Shown: positions 43,975-52,226 of the stretch, in pieces
Layout: every line of letters begins with the position of its first letter
How positions within the stretch are numbered: the first letter of the stretch is position 1
Source: Streptomyces armeniacus
GTDB lineage: Bacteria; Actinomycetota; Actinomycetes; Streptomycetales; Streptomycetaceae
Direction: 5' to 3'
Assembly: GCF_003355155.1 (NCBI RefSeq)
Contig: NZ_CP031320.1
Coordinates: 978,369-1,042,368, forward strand
Length of the DNA stretch: 64,000 bases
Notes under the pieces: model-generated
The model's database searches: none
What the model was told of the DNA's origin: nothing
Seen by the model: only the letters and a program-made list of their open reading frames with translations
Position numbers and translations under genes: made by a program

Positions 43975-44004
43975 TTTCTCGTCCGCGGAGAGGGAGCACA
44001 GCAG

Positions 44005-45297
44005 ATGTCGCACGGCGAGCCCGTCCCGACCACGTTCGCAGCGTCCGTACGGGAGGACGTCGCCGCCTCGCTCGCGGACGTCGACGCCGACCTGGCCCGC
44101 CGCTACCCCGGCGACCCCGGCACCCGCCAGCCCGTCCACACCGTCTACGTGCCGGCCGACGAGATCACCGCGGACACCGTACGGAACTGGGGCGAGCAGG
44201 CCCTCGCCCTCCTCGACGAGCACGCCCCGGACGCCGCCTCGCTCGCCGCCGTCCTCGGGCTGCCGGACGACATCGCGGGCCCGGTGTACGAGCGGGTGCG
44301 CGCGAAGCTCGTACGCGAACCCGTCGAGGACCTCCGCATCGACTTCGAGGACGGCTACGGCCCCCGCCCGGACGCCGAGGAGGACTCCGCGGCCGTACGC
44401 GCCGCCGGGCTGGTGTCCGCCGCGCTCGCGCCGGGCGCACGCGGGCCCGTGCCCGCCTGGATGGGCATCCGCATGAAGTGCCTGGAGGCGCCCGTACGGG
44501 ACCGCGGCATCCGCACCCTGGACATCTTCCTGACCGCGCTGGCGGAGGCGGGCGGCCTCCCCGACGGGCTGGTGCTCACGCTGCCCAAGGTGAGCTACGC
44601 CGAGCAGGTACGCGCGATGGTGCGGCTCTGCGCGGAGTTCGAGCGGGCGCACGGACTGCCGGACGGGCGGCTCCGCTTCGAGCTCCAGATCGAGACCACC
44701 CAGTCGATCCTCGGCGCCGACGGCCGGGCCACCGTCGCCCGCATGATCGACGCCGCCGACGGCCGCGCCTCCTCCCTGCACTACGGCACCTTCGACTACA
44801 GCGCCGCCTGCGGCGTCAGCGCCGCCCACCAGGCGATGGACCACCCGGCCGCCGACCACGCCAAGGCCGTGATGCAGGCCGCCGCCGCGGGCACCGGCGT
44901 ACGCCTCTCCGACGGCTCCACCAACGTCGTCCCCGCCGGCGCGGCCGACCGCGTGCACGAGGCGTGGCGGCTGCACCACCGGCTCGTACGGCGCTCGCTG
45001 GCCCGCGCCTACTACCAGGGCTGGGACATGCACCCCGGCCACCTGCCCACCCGGTACGCCGCCGGCTACGCCTTCTACCGCGAGGGCCTCGACGACGCGG
45101 CGGCACGGCTCGCGGCGTATGTCACCCGTGCGGGTGGAGATGTCATGGACGAGCCCGCCACCGCCCGCGCCCTCAGCGGCTACCTGCTGCGCGGCCTCGA
45201 CTGCGGCGCCCTGGACAGCGACGAGGTCGCTCGCCGTACGGGCCTGACCCGCGCCGATCTCGACCGTCTCGCGGGGCGCCCGGACAGCGCCGCGTAG
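44005..45297 (+). CDS. DUF6986 / HpcH-HpaI aldolase-like protein
   Basis: A protein of 430 residues that resembles the citrate-lyase/HpcH aldolase barrel, with metal-type residues in DLRIDFEDGYGPRPDAEED and RFELQIETTQSILGADG, and WMGIRMKCLEA before. These suggest a Mg-dependent C-C lyase or synthase acting on a keto acid, but the exact reaction is not known to me. The C-terminal half (HYGTFDYSAACGVSAAHQAMDHP, YYQGWDMHPGHLPTRYAAGY) is also malate-synthase/citrate-lyase-like. It has a near-consensus promoter with an operator. ATG 44005 has GGAGAGGGAG upstream. Confidence 0.8.
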   Translation: MSHGEPVPTTFAASVREDVAASLADVDADLARRYPGDPGTRQPVHTVYVPADEITADTVRNWGEQALALLDEHAPDAASLAAVLGLPDDIAGPVYERVRAKLVREPVEDLRIDFEDGYGPRPDAEEDSAAVRAAGLVSAALAPGARGPVPAWMGIRMKCLEAPVRDRGIRTLDIFLTALAEAGGLPDGLVLTLPKVSYAEQVRAMVRLCAEFERAHGLPDGRLRFELQIETTQSILGADGRATVARMIDAADGRASSLHYGTFDYSAACGVSAAHQAMDHPAADHAKAVMQAAAAGTGVRLSDGSTNVVPAGAADRVHEAWRLHHRLVRRSLARAYYQGWDMHPGHLPTRYAAGYAFYREGLDDAAARLAAYVTRAGGDVMDEPATARALSGYLLRGLDCGALDSDEVARRTGLTRADLDRLAGRPDSAA

Positions 45298-45389
45298 CCG
45301 CCCGGGGCCCCTCGCGGGCGGCACGGCCGCCACGCGGGCACCCCTTAGGCTGTCGTCCGGAAGGACGCACGACTGGGGGGACCGGACCT

Positions 45390-47204
45390 GTGGATGTACC
45401 GGGAGAGCACTCGGCGCACGGCGCGGGCAGACTGCTCGCCGGCCGCTACCGGGTGCTCGAACAGCTCGGCCGCGGCGGCATGGGCGTGGTGTGCCGCGCC
45501 ATGGACGAGGTGCTCGGGCGCGAGGTCGCGGTCAAGGAGCTGCGCGCCTTCTCGGACGCGGCGCCCTCCGAACTCGCCGACCTGCGGCTCCGGATGCAGC
45601 GCGAGGCGCGGGCCGCCGCACGGGTGCGCCACCCCGGCGTGATCGCGGTGCACGACATCGCCGAGCACGAGGGCCGGCCCGTCATCGTCATGGAGCTGGT
45701 GCACGGCCCCTCGCTCGACGACGTGCTCCGCGACCAGGGGACCCTGCCGCCGCAGCGGGTCGCGGACATCGGGGCCAAGGTGCTGGACGCGCTCGCCGCC
45801 GCACACCGCGCCGGAGTGCTGCACCGCGACGTCAAGCCCGGCAACATCCTGCTGGAGCAGGGCGGCCGGGTCGTCCTCACCGACTTCGGCATCGCCGCCG
45901 TCGAGGACCCGGGCGACGGTTCCGCCACCCGGATCACCGGCAGCGGCGATCTCGTCGGCTCCCTGGACTACCTGGCGCCCGAACGCGCACGGGGCGAGCA
46001 GCCGGGCCCCGGCTCGGACGTCTGGTCGCTCGGCGCGACGCTGTACGCCGCGCTGGAAGGGGCGTCGCCGTTCCGCCGCACGTCTACCTGGTCGACCCTC
46101 ACCGCGATCGTTGTGGAACCCCTTCCGGAACCGCGCAACGCCGGTCCGCTCGGGCCCGTGCTGGCCGAGCTGATGGACAAGGACCCCGCCCGGCGCGCCG
46201 ACGCGGAGCGTGCGGCGGCCCTGCTCACCGCGGCCGCCGAGGGCGCGGCGCCGCCGACCGCCGACACGGTGCGGCTGGGCCGCGGCGCGGGGGATGGGGG
46301 CACACCGCCCGGCGCGGCCGGCGGGCAGCCGACGCCGCCCGCCGGCGGACACGGCGCCGGACCCGTGCAGGCCGAGGGTGGCTTCGGACCGCCGCCCGCC
46401 GACGTACCGGGCTCCGCGCCCGCGCCGGGCCCCGCGCCCGTGCCGGGCCCCGGCTCGGAGCCGGGCCCGGACACCGGACGGCAGACCGTACGGACCGGCC
46501 CCGCGGCCTCCCGGCGCGGCCGGCGGCGCGCGGCCGTGGCGGCCTCGGTCGCCGCGGTGCTGATCGCCGGGGCCGGGGTGACCTACGCCGTCGTCGGCGG
46601 TGACAGCGGCGGCGCGTCCTCGGCCGCGCCCTCGGAAAGCCGGGACAGCACGGACCCCGGCACCGAGTCCCGCGCGGACGGCGGCCAGGGCACCGGGGAC
46701 GAGCCGGACGACTCCCGCTCGTCGCCCGAGGGTTCGGCCGGCGAGCGCACCAAGGAGGCCGGAACGGCGGGCGGTTCGTCCGATGGCGGCAAGGGCGGCA
46801 AGGGCGGCGACGACCGGGGCGAAGACGCCGGGCCGGCCCCGGGCGGAGACGGAAGCGGAGGCTCAAGCGGAGGCGGCGGTACGGGCGGTGGCGGGCAGGA
46901 CCCGAAGCCGGCCTGCCACGCCATCGGCGGCGGCAAGTTCAACTGCCGTGTCTGGCGGACCGCGACGTCCTACAACAAGGACCACCGGGCCGTCGGCCGG
47001 CTCAACGCGGGCACGAACTACTTCTTCTGCCAGAAGCGGCTGCCGTACCGCGAGACCTCCGGCGAGTGGACGAACGTCTGGTGGGCCAGGACCGACGACG
47101 ACAGCGGCAACACCGGCGTGTACGTCAGCGTCGTGTACGTCAGGGGCGGCGACAACGACCGCCCCGTGCCCGGCCTGCCCACCTGCCGCAGGGTCGCCCG
47201 CTGA
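45390..47204 (+). CDS. Transmembrane Ser/Thr protein kinase with Cys-bearing ectodomain
   Basis: A protein of 604 residues. The kinase domain spans 20-280 with GRGGMGVV, EVAVKEL, HRDVKPGN, DFGIAA and DYLAPERA. A Pro/Gly-rich linker (300-370) precedes one transmembrane helix near 380-400 (AVAASVAAVLIAGAGVTYAV). The outside part is Gly/Ser-rich, then a compact domain near 505-604 with four Cys (ACHAIGGGKFNC, FFCQKRL, LPTCRRVAR). It has no PASTA repeats. It probably senses an outside cue and phosphorylates cytosolic targets. The GTG start at 45390 follows GGGGGG. A paralogue lies 3.1 kb downstream. It is convergent with the GH25 gene, 18 bp away. Confidence 0.92.
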   Translation: MDVPGEHSAHGAGRLLAGRYRVLEQLGRGGMGVVCRAMDEVLGREVAVKELRAFSDAAPSELADLRLRMQREARAAARVRHPGVIAVHDIAEHEGRPVIVMELVHGPSLDDVLRDQGTLPPQRVADIGAKVLDALAAAHRAGVLHRDVKPGNILLEQGGRVVLTDFGIAAVEDPGDGSATRITGSGDLVGSLDYLAPERARGEQPGPGSDVWSLGATLYAALEGASPFRRTSTWSTLTAIVVEPLPEPRNAGPLGPVLAELMDKDPARRADAERAAALLTAAAEGAAPPTADTVRLGRGAGDGGTPPGAAGGQPTPPAGGHGAGPVQAEGGFGPPPADVPGSAPAPGPAPVPGPGSEPGPDTGRQTVRTGPAASRRGRRRAAVAASVAAVLIAGAGVTYAVVGGDSGGASSAAPSESRDSTDPGTESRADGGQGTGDEPDDSRSSPEGSAGERTKEAGTAGGSSDGGKGGKGGDDRGEDAGPAPGGDGSGGSSGGGGTGGGGQDPKPACHAIGGGKFNCRVWRTATSYNKDHRAVGRLNAGTNYFFCQKRLPYRETSGEWTNVWWARTDDDSGNTGVYVSVVYVRGGDNDRPVPGLPTCRRVAR

Positions 47205-47222
47205 ACGCCTCCCGGTCCGCGC

Positions 47223-47774
47223 TCAGCCCTGCGCCCAGTCCCGCATCGCGTCCTTGCTCTCGAAGTCGGCCACGTTCTTGTCCAGCGGCGTGTCCGTGTA
47301 CTGGTGGATGCGCCACTTCGCCTGGATCCGCGGCTTGCCCGCCGAGACGTAGTCGGCGATCCACAGGCCGTCGCCCGCGTACGAGGTGGTGTCGACGTTG
47401 AGCCAGAAGTCCCGGTTGCAGTAAAGCATCACGCGGTGGGACGGCCGCAGTCGCTTCACCTCGCGAATGAACTCGTCCTTCTGCGCGTTGCTCGGGTACG
47501 TCCCCTCGCTGTTGCGCTCCCAGTCCGCGGCCAGCACGTCGCCGCGCTTCTCGCCGGCCTTGGACACGAAGTACTCGGCCTGCGCCTTGATGTTCCCGGG
47601 CCACAGGAAGTGGTAGAAGCCGACGACGCATTCGGCCTCGCGGGCCTTGGCGACCTGAGCGGACATCCGCGGATTGACGTACGACCGGCCCTCGGTGGCC
47701 TTCACGAACACGAACGACAGGCCCTTGGTGTCGAAGTCCGACTGGTACGAGCTCACGTCTATGCCGTGCAGCAT
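47223..47774 (-). CDS. GH25 lysozyme-like protein without signal peptide
   Basis: A single GH25 barrel of 183 residues: MLHGIDVSSYQSDFD (catalytic Asp), FVFVKATEGRSYVNP, VVGFYHFLWPG, DVLAADWERN (catalytic acid pair), and WIADYVSAGKPRIQAKWRIHQYTD. GH25 enzymes are N-acetylmuramidases of phages and bacteria. There is no signal peptide or wall-binding domain, so the enzyme would need lysis, a holin or a special export route to reach the wall. GGAGG lies 6 nt before ATG 47774. The surrounding kinases and LacI/ROK genes do not look phage-derived. Confidence 0.9.
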   Translation of the reverse strand: MLHGIDVSSYQSDFDTKGLSFVFVKATEGRSYVNPRMSAQVAKAREAECVVGFYHFLWPGNIKAQAEYFVSKAGEKRGDVLAADWERNSEGTYPSNAQKDEFIREVKRLRPSHRVMLYCNRDFWLNVDTTSYAGDGLWIADYVSAGKPRIQAKWRIHQYTDTPLDKNVADFESKDAMRDWAQG

Positions 47775-47866
47775 GCGGCGCCTCCAAGAAGTGGGGGGAG
47801 TTGGTGACGTCATTGTTCCCGGTGACCGTGTGCTTACGCAGAGAGTTCGGCCGCTTCGGAGAGTGT

Positions 47867-48916
47867 TCACACTTCCGGGGGAAGTTCGCCGGAGCCACGG
47901 GCGATCAGCCGTGTGGGCAGGGCGAGTTGGCGCGGCGGATCGTCCACGCCCTCCAGCCGCCGGAACAGCAGCTCGGCCGCGCTGCGGCCGAGTTGGGCGG
48001 GGTCCTGGGCGACGACGGTGACCGGGGGCGAGAGCAGGTCGGCCAGTTCGAAGTCGTCGAAGCCGACCAGCGCGACCCCGCGCGTCTGCGCGGCCAGCAC
48101 CCGTACCACCGTCACGGTCACGCGGTTGTTGCCCGCGAACAGCGCCGTGACGGGCTCCGGTCCGGACAGCAGGCGTACGGTCTCGGCGCGTACGCGCTCG
48201 GGGTTCGTCGGGCCGAGCGAGACCCAGGAGCCGTCCACCGGGAGGCCCGCCTCGGCCATCGCCGTACGGTAGCCGCGCAGCCGCTCGGCGGCGGTCTGGA
48301 TCTGCGGCTGGTCGCCGACGAAGCCGATGCGCCGGTGACCGTGCGCGATCAGATGTGCGGTGCCCTCGCGCGCGCCCTCGAAGCTGTCGGAGAGCACCAC
48401 GTCGGCGTCGATGAGGCCCGGCGCCCGGTCGACGAACGAGATGGCGACCCCGGCCTCGATCTCCGGCGTCAGATAGCGGTGGTCGTCGCCCGCCGGGATG
48501 ATGATGAGCCCGTCCACCCGGCGCGCGCACAGGGCCAGCACCAGCTCGCGTTCGCGGTCCGGGTCTTCGGCGCTGGAGCCGTTGATCAGCAGGGCGCCGT
48601 GCGCCCGCGCGACCTCCTCGACGGCGCGGCTGAGCGGGGCGTAGAAGGGGTCGGCGAGGTCCTCGAGCACGAGTCCGATGCTGGCAGTGCGGCCTTTGCG
48701 GAGCGTACGGGCGCTGTCGTTGCGCCGGAAGCCGAGCGCCGTGATTGCCTCGCGCACGCGGTGCTCGGTGTCGGCGGAGACGCCCTCCTCTCCGTTGACC
48801 ACCCGCGAGACGGTCTTGAGGCCCACGCCCGCGCGGGCGGCGACGTCCTTCATGGTGGGACGGTTGCCGTAACGGGGCGCCGAGGCGCGGGCAGTGGATC
48901 GTACGGTGTCGGCCAC
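47867..48916 (-). CDS. LacI-family transcriptional regulator
   Basis: About 349 residues. The helix-turn-helix is PTMKDVAARAGVGLKTVSRVVNGEEGVS with hinge FRRNDSARTLRKGRTASIGLVLEDLADPFYAPL, followed by a periplasmic-binding-protein-like sugar sensor (GLIIIPAGDD, FVDRAPG, GHRRIGFVGD, TALFAGNN, ALVGFDDFELADLL). I favour GTG 48916, with GGACAGGA 4-5 nt upstream; a longer form to 48952 is possible. It is divergent from the ROK kinase, with a 12-bp palindrome between them, so it likely represses the kinase and perhaps itself. Confidence 0.92.
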   Translation of the reverse strand: MADTVRSTARASAPRYGNRPTMKDVAARAGVGLKTVSRVVNGEEGVSADTEHRVREAITALGFRRNDSARTLRKGRTASIGLVLEDLADPFYAPLSRAVEEVARAHGALLINGSSAEDPDRERELVLALCARRVDGLIIIPAGDDHRYLTPEIEAGVAISFVDRAPGLIDADVVLSDSFEGAREGTAHLIAHGHRRIGFVGDQPQIQTAAERLRGYRTAMAEAGLPVDGSWVSLGPTNPERVRAETVRLLSGPEPVTALFAGNNRVTVTVVRVLAAQTRGVALVGFDDFELADLLSPPVTVVAQDPAQLGRSAAELLFRRLEGVDDPPRQLALPTRLIARGSGELPPEV

Positions 48917-49006
48917 GGGGTCCTGTCCTTGTCGTCGTACGCGGCGGGACACTCATCATGGTCCACTCAGGACCCGGAGCAGCACCGTCTGGGGAAATCC
49001 GGGCTG

Positions 49007-49018
49007 GACAACGTTGTC
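49007..49018. promoter_or_regulatory. Candidate LacI operator
   Basis: GACAACGTTGTC is a perfect 12-bp palindrome with the central CpG typical of LacI-family sites. It lies between the divergent lacI-type and ROK genes, 76 bp before the ROK start. Confidence 0.72.
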
Positions 49019-49093
49019 AGAAAAAGTGACACTTGCTGCGGCCCGCGCCCGACCGGGAGTGGGAACGGCCCTCTCCAGGAGATACGGACGCCG

Positions 49094-50041
49094 ATGCAGA
49101 CCGACCTCGTCGCCGCACTCGACATCGGCGGTACCAAGATCGCGGGTGCGCTCGTGGACGGCGCCGGCGCGTTGATCACCGGCGCCCGCCGGCCCACGCC
49201 CCAGCAGGCGGACGGCGGGCGCGTGATGGCCGCCGTACGCGAGGTGCTCACCGAACTGTCCGCGGCGCCGGACTGGTCCCGGGTGCGCGCGGTGGGCATC
49301 GGCAGCGCCGGACCGGTGGACGCGCAGGCCGGCACCGTCAGCCCGGTGAACATCCCCGGCTGGCGCGACCACCCGCTGGTCGACGGCGTACGCGAGCACA
49401 CCGGCTCCCTGCCCGTGACCCTCGTCGGGGACGGCGTGGCGATGGCCGCCGCCGAGCACTGGCAGGGCGCCGCCCAGGGGCGTACGGCCGCGCTGTGCAT
49501 GGTCGTCTCGACGGGCGTCGGCGGCGGACTGGTGCTCGGCGGACAGGTGTACGCCGGGCCCACCGGCAACTCGGGCCACATCGGCCACATCAGCGTCGAC
49601 CTCGACGGCGACCCCTGCCCGTGCGGCGCCCGCGGCTGCGTCGAACGCATCGCCAGCGGACCGAACATCGCCCGCCGCGCCCTGGACGGCGGCTGGCGCC
49701 CCGGCCCCGGCGGCGACACGAGCGCCGCCGCGGTGGCCGCGGCCGCGCGGGCCGGCGACCCGGTCGCCGCCGCCTCCTTCGAGCGGGCCGCGCGTGCGCT
49801 CGCCGCCGGGATCGCCGCGACGGCGGCGCTGGTCGAGATCGAGATCGCGGTGATCGGCGGGGGAGTGGCACGGGCGGGCGAGGTGCTGTTCGCGCCGCTG
49901 CGGCGGGCGCTGGGCGAGTTCGCCACGCTCTCGTACGTGCAAGGGCTCCGGGTGGTGCCCGCCCAGACGGGTACCGACGCCGGGCTGGTCGGGGCGGCCG
50001 CCGCCTGCCGGGACCTGCTGGAGGCGGAGCCCGCGCCGTAG
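49094..50041 (+). CDS. ROK-family sugar kinase
   Basis: A protein of 315 residues with ASKHA motifs: ALDIGGTKIAGALVDG, GIGSAGPVDAQAGTVSP, VVSTGVGGGLVLGG, the ROK signature with zinc site GHIGHISVDLDGDPCPCGARGCVERIASG, and VIGGGVARAGEVLF. It has no N-terminal DNA-binding domain, so it is a kinase rather than a repressor. Glucose, N-acetylglucosamine or N-acetylmannosamine are plausible substrates. AGGAGA lies 11 nt before ATG 49094. The LacI regulator next door and the sugar importer 2.2 kb on suggest sugar uptake control. Confidence 0.93.
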   Translation: MQTDLVAALDIGGTKIAGALVDGAGALITGARRPTPQQADGGRVMAAVREVLTELSAAPDWSRVRAVGIGSAGPVDAQAGTVSPVNIPGWRDHPLVDGVREHTGSLPVTLVGDGVAMAAAEHWQGAAQGRTAALCMVVSTGVGGGLVLGGQVYAGPTGNSGHIGHISVDLDGDPCPCGARGCVERIASGPNIARRALDGGWRPGPGGDTSAAAVAAAARAGDPVAAASFERAARALAAGIAATAALVEIEIAVIGGGVARAGEVLFAPLRRALGEFATLSYVQGLRVVPAQTGTDAGLVGAAAACRDLLEAEPAP

Positions 50042-50314
50042 CCCCGTGCGTACGGGTACAGGTACGAGCACGAGTACGGCCGCGGCGCGACGGGCCGGCG
50101 CGCGGGAGCCGCCACCCGCCGGTGCGGCGCGCGGTACGCGAGTGCGCGCGGCGGCGTACGGGCCGGTGCCGGGCACCGTACGCCGCCGTGGCGGAACCTC
50201 CGATTCCAGGATGTGCGGCGCCTCTCACCCGAGGGCTGCGCTACTGGCGTGCGGTGCCCTGGCCGTATGGTGTGACCCGGTACCGCACGGACGAGCGAGG
50301 GGAACGCACCAGTC

Positions 50315-52045
50315 GTGGCATCGGGGGACAGCGCTGACCAGGGACCCGGCGCGGAGCTGGACGGGCGGCTGCTCGGCGGGCGTTACCGGGTGACCGGCCG
50401 GATCGGCCGCGGCGGCATGGGCGTTGTCTGCCGCGCGGTCGACGAGGTGCTCGGCCGCGAGGTCGCGGTCAAGGTCCTGCGGGCGTACACCGACGCCGCC
50501 GCCTCCGAACTGGCCGACATGCGGGCCCGTATGCAGCGCGAGGCGCGCGCGGCGGCCCGTATCCGTAACCCCCGTGTCATCACCGTGCACGATGTCCTCG
50601 AGGAGGGCGGCCGGCCGGTCATCGTGATGGAGCTGATCGACGGCCCTTCGCTGGACGGCGCCATGACCGACGACGGCGCCATGGAGCCCGGGGCCGTCGC
50701 GGCCATCGGCGCCGAGGTGGCCGACGCGCTCGACGCGGCGCACGCCGCGGGCGTGCTGCACCGGGACGTCAAGCCCGGCAACGTACTGCTGGACCGCAGC
50801 GGCCGCGTCGTCCTCACCGACTTCGGCATCGCGAGCATCGAGGCACCCGACGACGGTGCCGACAGCCGGCTGACCCGCAGCGGCGAACTCGTCGGCTCCC
50901 TCGACTACATGCCGCCGGAACGCGCGCAGGGCGCCGAGCCGGACAAGGCGGCGGACATCTGGGCGCTGGGCATGACGCTGTACGCGGCTGTGGAGGGCTC
51001 GGCACCTTTCCGGCGCACCTCGGTGTGGTCCACGCTGAGCGCGATCATCTCGGAGCCGCTGCCGGAGCCGCAGCGGGCGGGCCCGCTGGAGCCCGTCCTG
51101 CGCGAACTGCTGTCCAAGGAGCCGGAGCAGCGGCCCACGGCGGCGCGGGCACGCGACCTGCTCCGCGCCGTGGCCGCGGGCTCCCCGGAGGCCGCCGGCG
51201 CGGCCGCGGCCGTACCCGCCGCCTCCGCCGCGGCCCCGCCCGCCGGCGGCTCCGCGGCCCCCGGGGGCGAGAGCTCCGGCGCCGTCGTACTGGGCAGCGC
51301 CGGCCAGGGGCAGACGCCGCCGGGCCGCACGGGCAGACGCCGGAAGGCGGTGCCCGCGGCCGTGGTCGCCGCGGTGGTCGTGATCGCGGGCGGCGCGGCG
51401 TACGCGGTGCTCGGCAACGACGGCGGGGACCCGGAGGCCGGAGGCGACCGCACGCCCACCGCGAGTGCCACCCGCGACGGCGCGGAGCACGGCGGCGAGG
51501 CCGCCCCGGAGCGGACCCGGAAGGCCAAACCGTCCCCGGAGGAGACACCGAGCGCCACCCGCGGCGGCGGCGCCGCGGGCGCCCCCGACAACGGCACGGA
51601 CGACGGAGGCACCGGCGGCGCGGACAGCGGCGGCTCGTCGGGCTCCGACGGCGGTGCGGACGGCGGCGCCTCGTCGGTGACCGGCGGCGGTACGGGCGGC
51701 AGCGACAGCGGCGGCACAGGCGGGGACAGCGGCGGCGGCGACCCGCCCGGCGACCCGTGCGTGCCCGCGGGCACGGGAGCGTACAGCTGCACCGTGCTGC
51801 ACGCCGCACCCCTGCACACCCGCGCCGGCGCCCAGGCGGGGACCATCGGGGCCGGGCCGCACCGCTTCGCGTGCCAGGCGAACTTCGGGAAGCGGGAGAC
51901 CGCGGGCGGGCGCACCAGCAGCTGGGTGGCGAAGGTGGCGGGGGGTGCGAGCGGCGACCCCGCGAAGTACGTGAACCTGATCCACCTCGAGGGCAGCGTG
52001 AACGACGCGCCCATGCCCGACATGGCCACCTGCCGGGAGCGCTGA
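50315..52045 (+). CDS. Second transmembrane Ser/Thr protein kinase, paralogue of the first
   Basis: A protein of 576 residues, organised exactly like the kinase at 45390. The kinase domain is at 20-280 (GRGGMGVVCRAVDEVLGREVAVKVL, HRDVKPGN, DFGIAS, DYMPPERA). It has an Ala/Pro linker and one helix near 345-362 (AVPAAVVAAVVVIAGGAAYAV). The outer Gly/Ser-rich stretch leads to a C-terminal Cys domain from about 480 (PCVPAGTGAYSC, FACQANF, MATCRER). Sequence identity is high in the kinase half and lower outside. The GTG start at 50315 has GAGGGGA upstream. The gap from the ROK gene is 273 bp, full of CGTACGG copies, with no gene in it. Confidence 0.92.
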   Translation: MASGDSADQGPGAELDGRLLGGRYRVTGRIGRGGMGVVCRAVDEVLGREVAVKVLRAYTDAAASELADMRARMQREARAAARIRNPRVITVHDVLEEGGRPVIVMELIDGPSLDGAMTDDGAMEPGAVAAIGAEVADALDAAHAAGVLHRDVKPGNVLLDRSGRVVLTDFGIASIEAPDDGADSRLTRSGELVGSLDYMPPERAQGAEPDKAADIWALGMTLYAAVEGSAPFRRTSVWSTLSAIISEPLPEPQRAGPLEPVLRELLSKEPEQRPTAARARDLLRAVAAGSPEAAGAAAAVPAASAAAPPAGGSAAPGGESSGAVVLGSAGQGQTPPGRTGRRRKAVPAAVVAAVVVIAGGAAYAVLGNDGGDPEAGGDRTPTASATRDGAEHGGEAAPERTRKAKPSPEETPSATRGGGAAGAPDNGTDDGGTGGADSGGSSGSDGGADGGASSVTGGGTGGSDSGGTGGDSGGGDPPGDPCVPAGTGAYSCTVLHAAPLHTRAGAQAGTIGAGPHRFACQANFGKRETAGGRTSSWVAKVAGGASGDPAKYVNLIHLEGSVNDAPMPDMATCRER

Positions 52046-52189
52046 ACCCCCGCCCCGCGCTTGGGCGTTACTGCGGGGGCCTGTTGGAAGATGTTGGGCT
52101 ACTGGGCCTCAGCGGGATAACAGTTGATCGGTGTTGTGCCGGAACCCTTGACGGACGTCGGTACCTGGAGTGGTATCGCTCGCGCTCGC

Positions 52190-52209
52190 GTTCGGTTCTG
52201 TTCGGTTCA
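52190..52209 (+). repeat. Tandem 10-bp repeat before the sugar transporter operon
   Basis: GTTCGGTTCT and GTTCGGTTCA stand head to tail at 52190-52209, 17 nt before ATG 52227. A TTGACG lies further upstream (52149-52154). The repeat may be an operator or regulator half-site pair for the transporter genes. Confidence 0.5.
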
Positions 52210-52226
52210 ACCCGAAGGGTAAAGCC

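Noticed and set aside
47223..47774. Prophage remnant suggested by the GH25 lysozyme
   Set aside because: No holin, tail, integrase or attachment-site repeats are found, and the neighbours are normal chromosomal genes.
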